A stretch of DNA of 64,000 nt. It comes from Gymnogyps californianus (taxonomy: Eukaryota > Chordata > Aves > Accipitriformes > Cathartidae). The DNA lies in NCBI RefSeq assembly GCF_018139145.2, contig NC_059477.1, forward strand, positions 41,200,502 to 41,264,501. Reading direction: 5' to 3'. The notes under the pieces were generated by a model. The model was not told the DNA's origin, ran no database searches, and saw nothing but the letters and a program-made list of their open reading frames with translations. The position numbers and the translations under genes are program-made. Shown one piece after another: positions 63,894-64,000 of the stretch (position 1 is the stretch's first letter; each line of letters starts with the position of its first letter).

Positions 63894-64000
63894 TCTCTGC
63901 AATAAATCCACTATGTGTTAGACCTTCAAGACTGATTTTATGCCATCAGATTACAAGTTCTCTTTGACAGGAGTGATACACACCCTCAAAAATTACACCT

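Noticed and set aside
1..64000. CRISPR array, operons, insertion sequences or phage genes
   Set aside because: No regularly spaced repeats, no dense coding and no ribosome-binding architecture; CR1, avian LTR and MIR-like relics show vertebrate nuclear DNA.

Overview
This window looks like a gene-poor stretch of vertebrate nuclear DNA, almost certainly from a bird. The main evidence is the repeats. There are three old CR1 LINE 3'-end fragments, all reading on the minus strand. There is one well-preserved long terminal repeat (LTR) of the avian ERVL-like endogenous retrovirus type. A few very decayed amniote SINE fossils (MIR-like) are also present. Repeat density is low, the background is AT-rich, and stop codons are frequent in all six frames. 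Nothing suggests bacterial, plasmid or phage DNA.

No protein-coding gene could be supported. Nearly all open frames are short (60-130 codons), overlap on both strands, carry no recognisable domain and sit where chance or local GC content explains them. The sequence is best read as intergenic DNA or the inside of a very large intron. Two short segments have splice-site-like borders and open frames (41565-41757 and 53561-53659, both +). They are given as low-confidence exon candidates.

Layout: 1-4.8 kb is unique DNA with scattered homeodomain-type motifs. 4.9 kb and 9.65-10.0 kb hold CR1 fragments. 10-20.7 kb is unique DNA with an 18-bp tandem repeat of homeodomain sites at 14.03 kb. MIR-like fossils lie at 20.7, 27.6, 33.3 and 63.8 kb, with another possible old repeat at 25.6 kb. 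The LTR is at 29.2-29.8 kb, with its own TATA box and polyadenylation signal, pointing rightward. Just downstream (30.09-30.66 kb) is a cluster of perfect inverted repeats built on octamer (POU-factor) motifs. A third CR1 fragment is at 37.25-37.5 kb. The remainder, to 64 kb, is AT-rich unique DNA with simple repeats and several blocks resembling conserved non-coding elements. The best such blocks by eye are near 44.2-44.7, 50.0-50.2 and 56.4-56.7 kb.

No exotic new system is claimed. The most interesting signals are candidate regulatory DNA: the tandem homeodomain-site repeat, the octamer palindrome cluster beside the LTR, and the direct repeat at 23.3 kb. All need comparative alignment to confirm.
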